Assembly (NCBI GenBank): GCA_030142905.1
Contig: JASJOG010000027.1
Span: 1,364,001-1,428,000 of the forward strand
From: Heliopora coerulea
Lineage: Eukaryota; Cnidaria; Anthozoa; Scleralcyonacea; Helioporidae
Direction of reading: 5' to 3'
Length of the DNA stretch: 64,000 nucleotides
Both the position numbers and the translations under genes were made by a program. Of this stretch, positions 12,501-25,515 are shown one piece after another (the first letter of the stretch is position 1; the number at the start of each line of letters is the position of its first letter). The notes beneath the pieces are model-generated. The model was not told the origin of the DNA and searched no databases. It saw nothing but the letters and a program-made list of their open reading frames with translations.

Positions 12501-15500
12501 TTTGCAAATAAGCTCAAAATATGTAAGTTTATTGGATAGAACATAGTTTTGAAGTGATTGAAGTGGTTTTTGAATGAAATTACGTTGAATATTTTAGGTC
12601 GAAAAATTCGACCAAAAAGTAAAGGGGTTAACCTTTGGTTTTTGACGATTTTTCGACCAATTTCCAACTTTCGAAATAAGGTCAAAATATGAAAGTTTAT
12701 TGCGTAGAAGCTAGTTTTACAGTGATTTGAGTGGTTTTTCGGTAAAATTACGTTCATTATTTTAGGTCGAAAAATTTGACCAAAAAGTAAAGGGGTTAAC
12801 CTTTGGTTTTTGACCAATTTCAAACTTTGCAAATAAGCTCAAAATATGTAAGTTTATTGGATAGAACATAGTTTTGAAGTGATTGAAGTGGTTTTTGAAT
12901 GAAATTACGTTCAATATTTTAGGTCGAAAAATTCGACCAAAAAGTAAAGGGGTTAACCTTTGGTTTTTGACGATTTTTCGACCAATTTCCAACTTTCGAA
13001 ATAAGGTCAAAATATGAAAGTTTATTGCGTAGAAGCTAGTTTTACAGTGATTTGAGTGGTTTTTCGGTAAAATTACGTTCATTATTTTAGGTCGAAAAAT
13101 TTGACCAAAAAGTAAAGGGGTTAACCTTTGGTTTTTGACCAATTTCAAACTTTGCAAATAAGCTCAAAATATGTAAGTTTATTGGATAGAACATAGTTTT
13201 GAAGTGATTGAAGTGGTTTTTGAATGAAATTACGTTCAATATTTTAGGTCGAAAAATTCGACCAAAAAGTAAAGGGGTTAACCTTTGGTTTTTGACGATT
13301 TTTCGACCAATTTCCAACTTTCGAAATAAGATCAAAATATGAAAGTTTATTGCGTAGAAGCTAGTTTTACAGTGATTTGAGTGGTTTTTCGGTAAAATTA
13401 CGTTCATTATTTTAGGTCGAAAAATTTGACCAAAAAGTAAAGGGGTTAACCTTTGGTTTTCGACCAATTTCAAACTTTGCAAATAAGCTCAAAATATGTA
13501 AGTTTATTGGATAGAACATAGTTTTGAAGTGATTGAAGTGGTTTTTGAATGAAATTACGTTGAATATTTTAGGTCGAAAAATTCGACCAAAAAGTAAAGG
13601 GGTTAACCTTTGGTTTTTGACGATTTTTCGACCAATTTCCAACTTTCGAAATAAGGTCAAAATATGAAAGTTTATTGCGTAGAAGCTAGTTTTACAGTGA
13701 TTTGAGTGGTTTTTCGGTAAAATTACGTTCATTATTTTAGGTCGAAAAATTTGACCAAAAAGTAAAGGGGTTAACCTTTGGTTTTTGACCAATTTCAAAC
13801 TTTGCAAATAAGCTCAAAATATGTAAGTTTATTGGATAGAACATAGTTTTGAAGTGATTGAAGTGGTTTTTGAATGAAATTACGTTGAATATTTTAGGTC
13901 GAAAAATTCGACCAAAAAGTAAAGGGGTTAACCTTTGGAGATTCGACCAAGAACCATGACCAGCCGACAACTTCAAAAAGTATAAAATAAAACATATTCC
14001 GAAGAATAAAGTCATCTTGAGAACTCAAGATATGAGTCAATGCAAGATAAAACTATAGTTGGAACTGTGATATTTCGACTTTATTCCAAAGTCATCTTCA
14101 GACAGAATGATGATGTCTGAAGATGACTTCATTCTGTCTGAAGATGACTTTGGAATAAAGTCGAAATATCACAGTTCCAACTATAGTTTTATCTTGCATT
14201 GACTCATATCTTGAGTTCTCAAGATGACTTTATTCTTCGGAATATGTTTTATTTTAACCTTTGGTTTTTGACGATTTTTCGACCAATTTCCAACTTTCGA
14301 AATAAGGTCAAAATGTGAAAGTTTATTACGTAGAAACTAGTTTTGCAGTGATTTCAGTGGTTTTTCGGTGAAATTACGTTCAATATTTGAGATCGAAAAA
14401 TTTGACCAAAAAGTAAAGGGGTTAACCTTTGGTTTTTGACGATTTTTCGACCAATTTCCAACTTTCGAAATAAGGTCAAAATATGAAAGTTTATTGCGTA
14501 GAAGCTAGTTTTACAGTGATTTGAGTGGTTTTTCGGTGAAATTACGTTCAATATTTGAGATTGAAAAATTTGACCAAAAAGTAAAGGGGTTAACCTTTGG
14601 TTTTTGACGATTTTTCGACCAATTTCCAACTTTCGAAATAAGGTCAAAATATGAAAGTTTATTCCACAGAACCTAGTTTTGCAGTGATTTGAGTGGGTTT
14701 TGTGTGAAATTACGTTCAATATTTTAGGTAGAAAAATTTGACCAAAAAGTAAAGGGGTTAACCTTTGGTTTTTGACGATTTTTCGACCAATTTCCAACTT
14801 TCGAAATAAGGTCAAAATATGAAAGTTTATTGCGTAGAAGCTAGTTTTACAGTGAATTGAGTGGTTTTTCGGTGAAATTACGTTCAATATTTTAGGTCGA
14901 AAAATTTGACCAAAAAGTAAAGGGGTTAACCTTTGGTTTTTGACGATTTTTCGACCAATTTCCAACTTTCGAAATAAGGTCAAAATATGAAAGTTTATTG
15001 CGTAGAAGCTAGTTTTACAGTGATTTGAGTGGTTTTTCGGTGAAATTACGTTCAATATTTGAGATTGAAAAATTTGACCAAAAAGTAAAGGGGTTAACCT
15101 TTGGTTTTTGACGATTTTTCGACCAATTTCCAACTTTCGAAATAAGGTCAAAATATGAAAGTTTATTGCGTAGAAGCTAGTTTTACAGTGATTTGAGTGG
15201 GTTTTGTGTGAAATTACGTTCAATATTTTAGGTAGAAAAATTTGACCAAAAAGTAAAGGGGTTAACCTTTGGTTTTTGACGATTTTTCGACCAATTTCCA
15301 ACTTTCGAAATAAGGTCAAAATATGAAAGTTTATTGCGTAGAAGCTAGTTTTACAGTGATTTGAGTGGTTTTTCGGTGAAATTACGTTCAATATTTGAGA
15401 TTGAAAAATTTGACCAAAAAGTAAAGGGGTTAACCTTTGGTTTTTGACGATTTTTCGACCAATTTCCAACTTTCGAAATAAGGTCAAAATATGAAAGTTT

Positions 15501-17690
15501 ATTCCACAGAACCTAGTTTTGCAGTGATTTGAGTGGGTTTTGTGTGAAATTACGTTCAATATTTTAGGTAGAAAAATTTGACCAAAAAGTAAAGGGGTTA
15601 ACCTTTGGTTTTTGACGATTTTTCGACCAATTTCCAACTTTCGAAATAAGGTCAAAATATGAAAGTTTATTGCGTAGAAGCTAGTTTTACAATGATTTGA
15701 GTGGTTTTTCGGTGAAATTACGTTCAATATTTGAGATCGAAAAATTTGACCAAAAAGTAAAGGGGTTAACCTTTGGTTTTTGACGATTTTTCGACCAATT
15801 TCCAACTTTCGAAATAAGGTCAAAATATGAAAGTTTATTGCGTAGAAGCTAGTTTTACAGTGATTTGAGTGGTTTTTCGGTGAAATTTCGTTCAATATTT
15901 GAGATCGAAAAATTTGACCAAAAAGTAAAGGGGTTAACCTTTGGTTTTTGACGATTTTTCGACCAATTTCCAACTTTCGAAATAAGGTCAAAATATGAAA
16001 GTTTATTGCGTAGAATCTAGTTTTACAGTGATTTGAGTGGTTTTTCGGTGAAATTACGTTCAATATTTGAGATCGAAAAATTTGACCAAAAAGTAAAGGG
16101 GTTAACCTTTGGTTTTTGACGATTTTTCGACCAATTTCCAACTTTCGAAATAAGGTCAAAATATGAAAGTTTATTGCGTAGAAGCTAGTTTTACAGTGAT
16201 TTGAGTGGTTTTTCGGTGAAATTACGTTCAATATTTGAGATCGAAAAATTTGACAAAAAAGTAAAGGGGTTAACCTTTGGTTTTTGACGATTTTTCAACC
16301 AATTTCCAACTTTCGAAATAAGGTCAAAATATGAAAGTTTATTACGTAGAAACTAGTTTTGCAGTGATTTCAGTGGTTTTTCGGTGAAATTACGTTCATT
16401 ATTTTAGGTCGAAAAATTTGACCAAAAAGTAAAGGGGTTAACCTTTGGTTTTTGACGATTTTTCGACCAATTTCCAACTTTCGAAATAAGGTCAAAATAT
16501 GAAAGTTTATTGCGTAGAAGCTAGTTTTACAGTGATTTGAGTGGTTTTTCGGTGAAATTACGTTCAATATTTGAGATCGAAAAATTTGACAAAATAGTAA
16601 AGGGGTTAACCTTTGGTTTTTGACGATTTTTCGACCAATTTCCAACTTTCGAAATAAGGTCAAAATATGAAAGTTTATTACGTAGAAACTAGTTTTGCAG
16701 TGATTTCAGTGGTTTTTCGGTGAAATTACGTTCATTATTTTAGGTCGAAAAATTTGACCAAAAAGTAAAGGGGTTAACCTTTGGTTTTTGACGATTTTTC
16801 GACCAATTTCCAACTTTCGAAATAAGGTCAAAATATGAAAGTTTATTGCGTAGAAGCTAGTTTTGCAGTGATTTGAGTGGTTTTTCTGTGAAATTACGTT
16901 CAATATTTTAGGTCGAAAAATTTGACGAAAACGTAAAGGGGTTAACCTTTGGTTTTTGACGATTTTTCGACCAATTTCCAACTTTCGAAATAAGGTCAAA
17001 ATATGAAAGTTTATTACGTAGAAACTAGTTTTGCAGTGATTTCAGTGGTTTTTCGGTGAAATTACGTTCAATATTTGAGATCGAAAAATTTGACCAAAAA
17101 GTAAAGGGGTTAACCTTTGGTTTTTGACGATTTTTCGACCAATTTCCAACTTTCGAAATAAGGTCAAAATATGAAAGTTTATTGCGTAGAAGCTAGTTTT
17201 ACAGTGATTTGAGTGGTTTTTCGGTGAAATTACGTTCAATATTTTAGGTCGAAAAATTTGACCAAAAAGTAAAGGGGTTAACCTTTGGTTTTTGACGATT
17301 TTTCGACCAATTTCCAACTTTCGAAATAAGGTCAAAATATGAAAGTTTATTGCGTAGAAGCTAGTTTTACATTGATTTCAGTGGTTTTTCGGTGAAATTA
17401 CGTTCAATATTTTAGGTCGAAAAATTTGACGAAAAAGTAAACGGGTTAACCTTTGGTTTTTGACGATTTTTTGATCAATTTCTAACTTTCTAAATAAGCT
17501 GAAAATATGAAAGTTTACGGGAAACCATTTAGTTTGGCATTGATTTCAGTCGTTTTAAGTTACAATTGGAATAGATTTTTGGGGTCGAAAATTTTACCAA
17601 AAAGTAAAGGAGTTAACCCATGGTTTTTGACGATTTTTCAATGGATCTCTAAATCTTGAAGAAAGCTTTAAATATGAAAACTTAACCCTT
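6600..17690. repeat. Satellite array: 168-bp monomers and 325-bp dimers
   Basis: About 60 tandem units. The basic A monomer is 168 bp. A second type (B, 157 bp) lacks an 11-bp stretch around gacgatttttcg and carries its own set of substitutions, such as tggatagaacatag. A and B alternate as a 325-bp dimer between about 7.8 and 13.9 kb; between 11787 and 13737 six consecutive steps are exactly 325 bp. From 14.3 to 17.4 kb the array is almost all A type. Every unit carries ggggttaacctttgg, whose core GGTTAACC is palindromic. Units at both edges (6600-6980 and 17460-17690) are clearly diverged while the centre is homogeneous, as expected from unequal exchange. Because 168 is divisible by three, long minus-strand frames arise (up to 625 codons at 14354-16231). 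These are by-products of the period and not evidence of a protein. Confidence 0.97.
13939..14253. mobile_element. Foldback insertion inside the satellite, 11-bp TSD
   Basis: The array is interrupted by a unique 315-bp sequence. It is bounded by the direct repeat TTAACCTTTGG at 13928-13938 and 14254-14264. This repeat is also satellite sequence, so the duplication could be up to that length. Inside is a roughly 45-base one-sided left tag, then a long palindrome with arms from about 13984 to 14095 and from 14140 to 14253. The right arm contains a tctgaagatgac ... gtcgaaatatc core. There is no coding capacity. Confidence 0.85.
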
Positions 17691-18009
17691 AGAAATTATT
17701 AGAGCGGAAAAGTGTTTCGTGAAACGGATGTAAGGCGAGAAACGTCGTATACCAGGCATTAGGAGATCATCGTAAGAATTTTAGCGTGAAGTCGTTGGTA
17801 TTTTGATTGCGAAGGAGCGCACATTATTGCTGGAGTAAATCATGAAGTAGTAGATCCGATGACGAGATATCAGAGAAATGTGTTGACAAATAAACCGATC
17901 TTACGATAAATCTCTTAAATCGCAGATTTGTGACACCGAATCTCCGATTATCATAGCGAAGAATCAACGCAAGTTATAAACCGCATATTCGCTTCCCAAG
18001 CAGATAGGG
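17691..18009. other. Spacer right of the satellite, no gene seen
   Basis: Unique-looking sequence follows the last diverged satellite unit. I see no open frame of note and no recognised repeat. Confidence 0.45.
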
Positions 18010-18301
18010 CAGGGGTGGATCTAGGATTTTGTGGAAGGGGGGGTTTGCAAGTCCAGTTAGGGTTCCAGGTGTATGAGAAGATGGGGTAGGTGGTCAACCA
18101 GGTCTTTGCTTATTTTAGCTTGTTAAAGGATGGCGGTTCCTTTCACTTATATAAGGTGCGCAATTAAAGGAAAAAAAAGATGCAAGTCAAGTTTATGTAA
18201 ACATGGAGACTATGGCGAGGAATCCCCACAATGTTTTGTGGCTTAATGGGGGGGGGGGGGGGGAGGGTTAAACCCCTAAACCCCTCTTGGACCCGTCACT
18301 G
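18010..18301. mobile_element. hAT-like MITE, copy 1
   Basis: It begins CAGGGGTGGATCTAGG and ends in the roughly complementary ccgtcactg, the CAG...CTG end style of hAT-type MITEs. A diverged full-length copy lies at 36315-36594, sharing the order ctaggatttt, ggttcca, gaggaatccccaca, aaacccc. A homopolymer of about 17 G lies near 18247. No clear 8-bp target duplication remains. A 121-codon frame at 18287-18652 starts in its end and is not credible. Confidence 0.7.
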
Positions 18302-21170
18302 TGGGGTACCTATATTGTACCTTCTAATACTTACCAATCGTGTTTCCCGAAAACTATAAATTTTTTAACGACCATCTGCCTTGCAAAGGCAAATTGCACC
18401 TTTAAGTTTTCCTCTGGTTCCGGTATCGAAGGTGTAAAGGTGAAAAATCAACGACTTGGAAAAAAAAAAGGAATAGGGCGATATCGTTACCCGGAATTTC
18501 AAAGAACGAGAACAATCTCACATGTAGACATCCCCTTAATATCGTGTCAGAAATCTCTCCAAAACATAGGTTTGTCATTCAACGAATTCGATGGAGTTCT
18601 TGAACCAACGTCGGACATCAGAAGGAGAGGAAAAAACAATCCATCACATTAACCTGAACCAATAATTCTCTGACAGTGTTCGCCATGGAGAAAATGCATG
18701 ATCGACCCCTCAAAAAATCTGAATGGAAGACATCCGCCACAGAATAGCTCACTGCTGTTCATTCTGCACCGAAGCTTTTATAAAATCGCTGTGCTTTAGT
18801 TCACAGGAAACTAAATTTCAATAAACCAGATTATTATTATTATATATTGTTACTATATTAACCCGAATCGATAATAATTCCCTGTTCGCCAGAGGGAAAA
18901 TATATGGAGCGGTCCCCCAAAGAATTCTGCACGAGATATGAGAAGTACCATAGGATAACTGTTGTTCACTCTGCACCGAAGCTATTACAAATGTCTACAC
19001 ACCACATTGTATAAATGGTGAACCGATCCGAAACTGCGATACTCGTGACAAAAAGCCGCCAAGAGGTTTTCTAAGTTTAAGTAGTCCTTCTATACAGAAG
19101 AACTACAGTACGTTCTGTACATAGGACACCTGGAACAAGAACAATTGAGAGAACGAAGTGACAACAATGAAAGAAGAAAGCATAAACAATGAGTAAACAA
19201 AGAACATAACCTAATTTACCCATTAAGGAGTTAAGCAAAGATTCAAATGCCAGATGTATTAAGAGAAACCCTTCCAACACTTCTTTAACCAAGCAAAAAA
19301 TCTTGCCTTTAGAATTTTAAACTATGTATCATGTGGATACACCTTTACGGAAACACTCAAGATTTTCGACGTTCCTTCAAATGTTTCTCCATTTGCCCAC
19401 CCGTGGTAACATTGTTGCGTAAGCAAAATGTTCATCCCGGGAATCAAAAATTTTTCTCAGAGAATTCAGAAGCATTGCATCCCGGGTCTCGACTACCGTT
19501 TCGGAAACACTGTTTCTTTGTTTGCCCACCCGAGAAACATCGTTACCTACCTTAGCCATCGTTAGCCCACGCTTCGCTGTATACGCCGCTATGTACCGAC
19601 AAATCACTGAACTCTAAAAAAACTGGAACGATACCTCGTTATGCCAGGCCTCACGATTGAATGAAACAGACATGGGAGCAGCCATGCAGGTCAAAAACAC
19701 AAGTGAGGAAAAGTTGTATTGAACCTTTACTTTTCACTGACAGTTCTGACAAATATGCAGTCCTACCGACTTTGTCCTAACGATAAAAATGAAAGCTGTC
19801 AAAAAATCCGAAATTTGGGTTAAGTTTTTCGCAATAGGTTGCGTGTTTTATTGTGTAGGGGACTTGAATGACCTGCAAATTGATCTACATGTCAGCCTCC
19901 ATGTTGGCTTCAAAATACGGTTTGCAGGTATCGTCCCAGTCTTTCTAGAGTTCAATGAATCTACCCCGCTCGTGAATGTTGCTCACAAAATGTTTCGTCC
20001 TTCAGTCACGTGGAGAATACATTGCAGGGAAACAATGTTTCCGAGACAACGTTTCCTCGTTCGTCCAGCGCCTTACAATGGCTGTCTTGCTTGGCACTTC
20101 CTAATATCTATCGTGCTGCACACGGTGATTCGTTATAGAACTGTACAAAAAATAGAACAAAGAGTTTTCAGACCATGTCCTTCCACTACGTATGTTTAAC
20201 TGTAGACCTTTCTTCATAATGGCAGCATGTTTAAATATGCTTTAATATGCATCTTAAATAGCCTTACAAGACCAGTTCTGGAGCAAAGATTCTTTTGAAT
20301 TACAAACACCAGAATGAGGCCACCAGGGTTAATTTACGTGCTCATAAAAGGATAATTTAAACAGGTGTCATTGTGAAAGTGGTCATTATAAGTATGCTAC
20401 AAGGATGAGCCATTCAGTTCCTGACGGGCGACTCAGGAACGAAGTTTTGTGAGGGTTGGGGTGAGGTATTCGTGACACGTCACAATCTCAAAATCTTTGG
20501 GAATGATCCACTTGATCTAAAAACTCTTGGTGGTACCCTGTGCATTGACGGTTTAACCTCGAAAAAAGATTTATTTGTGTAAAATCTATCACTGGAAATC
20601 AAATGATGGCAACACAAACCAAAACGTTAGTTAAAAAATAATGCTGGTATTTCGTTGTCATAATACGTAACTATTCTTCAGATTGATAATTCCTGTCTGT
20701 TCCAAATTATAGAACAGTACTTCCCATTTCGCCACTCTTTCTTCCATAAGCATCTTTCTAGAACAAACAAATCATTGAACAAGCCATTCCAGAATCGTTG
20801 TTTTCATTTGTTTTAAAGTACTTATGAAGTAAAGATTGACAGAGGATCAAGCAAATCCCAAAAATTACGGATATTTAACTGAGAACCTTATATTTCGGTT
20901 TAAAAAAAAATATGTAATGAAGTCGAATACCATCGCAACTCTTCTTACGTTTTGTTTGTTTGCTCAAATCTTGGGTTCTCAAGATGTCAGTAATTTTCGG
21001 GATTTGTTATATATGAATAATAATGGAGAGGTCCTAGAGTTTTCCATATCTCACTTACTTTGTTCTTAAGTTATTTCATTTTGTTTCATATGGAAAGGAG
21101 ACCATTTGTTAGATCGTTTTCCTGACACACAAAAGTTACTGTACAGAACCCTTATAAAAATTACGCGTGG
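18302..21170. other. Gene-poor spacer with unassigned short frames
   Basis: The largest frame is 136 codons at 19789-20199, without a recognisable domain or splice partners. Short phrases around gaaacactgtttc and gaaacaatgtttcc recur between about 19339 and 20060, which suggests fragments of a dispersed repeat. Nothing supports a gene. Confidence 0.45.
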
Positions 21171-21390
21171 TATTTTCACATACGAAAATATAATTTCATG
21201 TATGAAAATGCTTCAATTCCATATGTGAATCTGCCATTTCATATGTGAAATACATGTTTCGTTTGAAAACATTTCACAAGTGAAATTTTGAGCCATGTAA
21301 TTTAAAATGTGAAGTCGGCGTTTCATATGTGAAGAGGTTCCGATTTCATGTGTAAAATGAAAATTTGATATGTGAAATTGTTCCAATTCT
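21171..21390. repeat. Cluster of imperfect TTTCATATGTGAAA palindromes
   Basis: Roughly ten irregularly spaced variants of TTTCATATGTGAAA, such as tttcatatgtgaaa, tttcacaagtgaaa and ttcacatacgaaaa, occur within 220 bp. Spacing ranges from about 12 to 25 bases, so this is not a simple tandem repeat. Such clusters can be degenerate minisatellites or homotypic binding-site clusters; the sequence alone does not decide. Confidence 0.6.
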
Positions 21391-21402
21391 ATATGCTTTC
21401 CA

Positions 21403-21699
21403 TAAGATCGTAGAAGCACAAGTTCTAATGAAGACTTCAACTAAACGACTAATTACTTTATTGCATACATGTTTCGGCAAAACTCATGCCATCTTCAGTG
21501 CAAATGATAATAGGTTATTTACAAGCGATATTTATATGTGACCTGATCAGGTCACATATAAATATCGTAAATAAATAAATAATTAAATATAAATAAATAA
21601 ATAATTGTAAATAACCTACTATCATTTGCTCTGAAGATGGCATGAGTTTTGCCGAAACATGTGTGCAATAAAGAAATTTGTCGTTTACTTGAAGTCTCC
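21403..21699. mobile_element. Foldback insertion with 12-bp TSD
   Basis: Direct repeats ATATGCTTTCCA at 21391-21402 and 21700-21711 flank the element. It has a one-sided left tag of about 35 bases, then a palindrome whose arms read ttgcatacatgtttcggc ... and its complement. The right arm carries gaagatggcatgag...gccgaaacatg. The centre contains a separate short palindrome around tgacctgatcaggtca and an AAAT-rich run. Confidence 0.85.
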
Positions 21700-21903
21700 A
21701 TATGCTTTCCAGATGTGAGATGGCATATGACGTTTTCGTGAGGTATACCAAACTATATCTTTGAGTTTATTCAACAAAATAACTTGAATTTTTTTTATAC
21801 ACCGGTCCCAATATTGATTCTGAAAATTTCCACGCTAAAATGTGTTGTCACAATAATGTCAGACCCCTCAAATTTGTGGTACATTATTCTTTCAAACATC
21901 AGC

Positions 21904-22126
21904 TTGAAAGTGAAGATGAATGTCCAGCATAAAATCTTAAGAAGAGCCATTGAATCGTACACAAAAGAGTAAATACATACTATTTAACAAGATCTAATCT
22001 AATCTAGTTCAGTCTAATCTAATCTATAACTTGTTAAATGTTACGAATTCACCCTCCTGCGTACGACTCAATGGATCTTCTTAAGATTCCACGCTGGGCA
22101 TAAGTCTTCATTTTCAACATAATTCT
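21904..22126. repeat. Foldback element, about 55-bp outer arms
   Basis: Outer arms at about 21904-21962 and 22060-22126 pair well, both containing ttaagaag..ccattga. Inner arms atttaacaag and cttgttaaat flank a taatctaatct microsatellite. The arm phrase ccagcataaa also occurs in the 32888-33210 element, which suggests a related family. No target duplication was identified. Confidence 0.7.
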
Positions 22127-22862
22127 TGGTTCGTCGCCAGCTAATGAACCATTTTTTCTTAGCGGCAAGTCAGACCTAATGCCTTCAGCAAATCATTTAT
22201 CGTCCAAAAGAAAAAGGTATCAGTCTGACATGACAGATTAATACCTGTGTATTCTTTGCAAGATTCTCGCAGTCTGTAGAAAGATCAAGGTAAAGCGACA
22301 GTTTTGACAATATATTATACTGAGATATTTCGGAAACACTTCTGAAGGTGTAATGCCAACAGGCCATGCCACATTTCAACTGCCCATCATCAGTGTTGCA
22401 GCATTACGATCTTACCAAACACTGCTTATATATTATCACTGAGGCAATCTGTCGCCATCACGCCGTGCTTAGAAGGCGTAACTGTCTGCAATAAACTACA
22501 GTCCTAGCCAAAAATAACTGGGACAGCGTGGCAAATGACTCCCTACTAACCGTACCAAGGACGAAAGAGGGAATATAACTCGCTCCTCTCCCTCTCCACC
22601 TCCATCAATGTTGCTTCATTCCACCATGTCAGATGATGCTGGCTGTGTCATACGAAAAGCGGAGACTTGATCAAAAACTCGCAACATTAAAGCGGGGCAG
22701 GGGGTATCAAAAGTGCATTTGTTTTAAAGTGTTGTCCCAGTATTATTGGCCAGGATTGTAGTTCAGAAGTTTAAATTAAATTCACCCATCTTTATTTCAC
22801 TGAAGTAGTTCCATTATCTTCACCTAACTTTAGAAAATTAAGATGTCTTTACCATCGTTCCT

Positions 22863-25464
22863 TCACTGTCCAGGGGCAGATAGACTTCTGTCCATAAACT
22901 TTCGCTTAACAAAGCACATCCACCACTAAACGAGAAGACTACAACTGATAGAACAGATGCATGAACAATAGGACATCGATTTGTTTAATAGGCAGCAGTC
23001 TAATGGCCAGCTTATTTTAAATTAATCATGAACAGTTTCCTCTTCGTTTAATTTTGCAGAAGGAAGCACCGAAACTTAATAAATAAATTCACATATTTAC
23101 GTCAGTTAAAGTATAGTTACATTAAAAATCTACGTTTAAGACCATCGCGGTAATCGTCAGGTCAATCCGAGTTAAAAGTCGGTGGGAGGACCTGGACTAG
23201 TGGTAAAACATAGCGAAATGTTGTTTTGTTTTGTTTTTGGTTGTTTAAATACATTAAGTAAAGGTAAAGGTAAAGTGTCTTTATTTATACTGGATAACCC
23301 TATCAGCTACATAAGCTGTTCTCCCTAGAGGTCCAGTAAGGGCTACCCTTCATGGGTCCAGTGTTACTACAGGAGGAAACCGGAGTATCCCGGAGAAAAA
23401 CCTGCGATGCTTGGTAGAGTTAAACTGGACAACACTCTTCTCACATGTGACCAAGGTAATTTTAATCACATAACTGCACGGAGACGGAATCGAACCCTAG
23501 TCACAGTGGTGAGAAACACGTGCACTACCACTGTGCCACCGGCACCCCCAATAATGTTGGTCGGCAAAATAAGTAAAGAGTAACAACTCCGCTATTTTCC
23601 CTTATGTACACGGTCGTTGCCACCCGGAACGGTCGATGCCAACATAATGTTGTCGCCATCCCCAAGTGTACTCTGAAGAACCTCACTAAATGATGTGATA
23701 TTTGTAAAATTTCAAATTTTAACCAAGACCAACTGAGCCTGCAAACCTAGTGTAGGGGCTAGGAGAACCAAGAGAAATTGTATTTTCTTTACACTCAAAG
23801 TGTTTGTTTGTTTTTTTTGTTTGTTTGTTTTTTTTTTAACCCGCAGTGTTTTATTTTCTTCCAACATTCGTATAGCCAAAATGTTAAAATTAGAATAATT
23901 AAGCGATTAGTGATCAAGTTAGTTAAGCGCTACTGGGACGGTTATGTTCGGGTTTCGGTTTGGTAAGGTTACCCAAGATAATCCTTCGTTGGATTTCAAG
24001 TCAAGGAAAAGAAACAGGCAAAAGATTTTGATCCTGTTTCTGCTCGATGCAACTTAGGGTTAGGGTGAGAAGGGTACACTTGGGGATGGCGAGAACATTA
24101 TGTTGGCAACGACCGTTTACAAAACGGAAAATTGCTGCGAGGTCCCACCCGCTGAAAACGGTCACTTTCCGTCAAGGCAACGTAATGACAGAGTACCATT
24201 TTTCAAACATGTAAGTCTGTGTACCTTTGATGGTTTGTCAGTTTGTGGGTCAAAGACCTTGTCCACTAGTCGTAAACCAAGTTCTTGCCTCAGCTGAACC
24301 ATGTACTGTCGCATTTGATCTAGAGAGCATGAAATGAATTCCATGATTCATATCTTCCAAACAGTTTAAGACGTTGCAAGGGAGGAACCAAGCGGGAACC
24401 GTATTCGAAGTATAAATATCAAAGCCCAGCAAAATGCGCGTAGTAAAGCCATAAACAATGAAAAGTTTTAAAATATTTAAGACGTTATTACATACAAAGC
24501 ATATTCAACATACGACGTAGGGCCAAGTGCCACGGTGCTTTTCTCATATCAATAGTTCACTGAAGGTTTATTTCTTGATTTAAGAAGAATCTCCATCTGA
24601 TATGGAGAACGAAGCCCTCTACTAAACATTTAAAATAGACAATCCCCTCAATGCTACGCGTGCAATTGTCGTGACAGGCAAAGGCGCACGCCAAAAATCT
24701 ATGGTGAAAAATCATTAAAATTCATCGCTTTATTCATCCCGCAAGACGAAAGCATGAGTTACTCCGCTTACACGGGCAGAATTTAGATCACGTTTACAGA
24801 TAATTCAAAAACACTGAAGGCTTTGTTGCTCATCGCAGCTTTTGCGAATGTTGGCCGTCACTACCATTTTCGGCATTGGACCAAATCACAATCACTGACT
24901 TCTATAATATACCTGGACTGCGGGTCTTCCTACGCAAACACTCACAGCGAGTGTTCGAAAAAGGATGGCGGCATTAGAGGTCCTTATTCTCATGACGGAT
25001 ACCACTGACCTCACAGAAAGAGAGCTATTACCATATGATAGCAGATCAGAAGGCTCGTTAGTGAAAGTTCGTTTACGCTCGGCCAGTTTTCGAATCGATG
25101 AATTTCTCTCATTTTAAGCTTCTAGTCGCGGGATTTTTTCGTGGTTGAAGTTCTATATAGGGTACAATGGAGAAAAACACGAGGCTCACCTGCATCCTGT
25201 CTTGAACTGGGTTTGTGATACATGGCGTTAAGGGGGAATTTTGGATCGCCAGGAATATCAAAAGCAGTCACTGCAAGGGTTTGGAGTTCTTTTCTACCCT
25301 GTTCCTTTGATTGGCACTGCAACAAAGGAATGATAGTAAAATAATCAGCAAATATGAAACAACAATGTATATGTATATGTACATATACATTGGCTTCTCC
25401 ATCCTGCTCGTCAGCACTACACTGATGAGGCCCAGTAGGCCGAAACGGTTCCGTCTGTGGTTAG

Positions 25465-25515
<51 letters not shown>

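Noticed and set aside
6983..17335. Many minus-strand frames of 86-625 codons with repeated KNQRLTPLLFGQIF-type sequence as a protein family
   Set aside because: They are by-products of a satellite whose 168-bp period is a multiple of three; frames end wherever the 157-bp variant shifts phase. No splice sites, start context or domain support a gene.
6600..17690. CRISPR array
   Set aside because: Units are contiguous tandem repeats with no unique spacers, in an intron-bearing genome.
18287..18652. 121-codon hypothetical gene
   Set aside because: It begins inside the end of a hAT-like MITE and shows no domain or codon signal.
19789..20199. 136-codon hypothetical gene
   Set aside because: No recognisable motif, no splice-linked partners, and phrases shared with nearby sequence suggest repeat material.
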